NCBI GenBank assembly: GCA_021821565.1
Contig: JAKACI010000128.1
Span: 1-5,040 of the forward strand
Origin: a bacterium
GTDB lineage: Bacteria > SZUA-79 > Acidulodesulfobacterales > Acidulodesulfobacteraceae
Reading direction: 5' to 3'
DNA: 5,040 nt
Below the pieces are notes generated by a model. That model was not told the DNA's origin, ran no database searches, and worked only from the letters and a program-made list of their open reading frames with translations. This document shows, in pieces, positions 5,033-5,040 of this stretch (its first letter is position 1; every line of letters begins with the position of its first letter). The translations under genes were made by a program, and so were the position numbers.

Positions 5033-5040
5033 TATAAAGA
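5011..5040. repeat. Window-end copy of the 30-bp exact direct repeat
   Basis: The final 30 bases equal 3339-3368 base for base, same strand. Here they are read antisense to their coding direction in the kinase gene and supply the TAA that closes the response-regulator frame. A chance match of this length with an embedded CTCCG is not credible. The likely cause is a misjoined or overlapping contig end. A real duplication is possible, and the match may continue past 5040. Confidence 0.95.

Overview
The window comes from a very AT-rich genome: intergenic DNA is almost pure A/T and codons strongly favour A/T. It carries part of a flagellar gene cluster. The genes indicate a flagellated, Gram-negative-type bacterium that uses sigma-54 for flagellar transcription. 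A deltaproteobacterium-like or related lineage would fit, but the sequence alone does not fix the taxon.

Layout. Positions 1-2719 on the minus strand hold the classical basal-body operon in the order flgB, flgC, fliE, fliF. FliF runs off the left edge without its C-terminus. Upstream of flgB, positions 2794-2943 hold two imperfect direct copies of a 70-74 bp element. Each copy contains a minus-strand TGGCATATATTTTGC, with GG and GC exactly 10 nt apart as in a sigma-54 -24/-12 promoter. Positions 3017-4249 (minus) encode a soluble PAS-type sensor histidine kinase resembling FlrB/FleS/FlgS. After a gap of about 230 bp, a divergent plus-strand gene from 4481 encodes an NtrC-type receiver domain followed by an Asn-rich linker.

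Logic. In flagellar hierarchies of this kind, a soluble kinase phosphorylates an NtrC-family regulator, which activates sigma-54 promoters of the rod and hook genes. Kinase, regulator and tandem sigma-54 promoters all lie within about 2.3 kb here. The simplest reading is a local circuit in which the divergent pair controls the flgB operon. That link is inferred.

Main anomaly. The last 30 bases (5011-5040) are an exact same-strand copy of 3339-3368, which lies inside the kinase gene. The response-regulator frame stops inside this copy, before any AAA+ or DNA-binding domain. This looks like an assembly or contig-end artefact, or less likely a real rearrangement, so the apparent 183-residue protein should not be taken at face value. 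I see no novel system beyond these points, and no RNA genes, mobile elements or CRISPR arrays.
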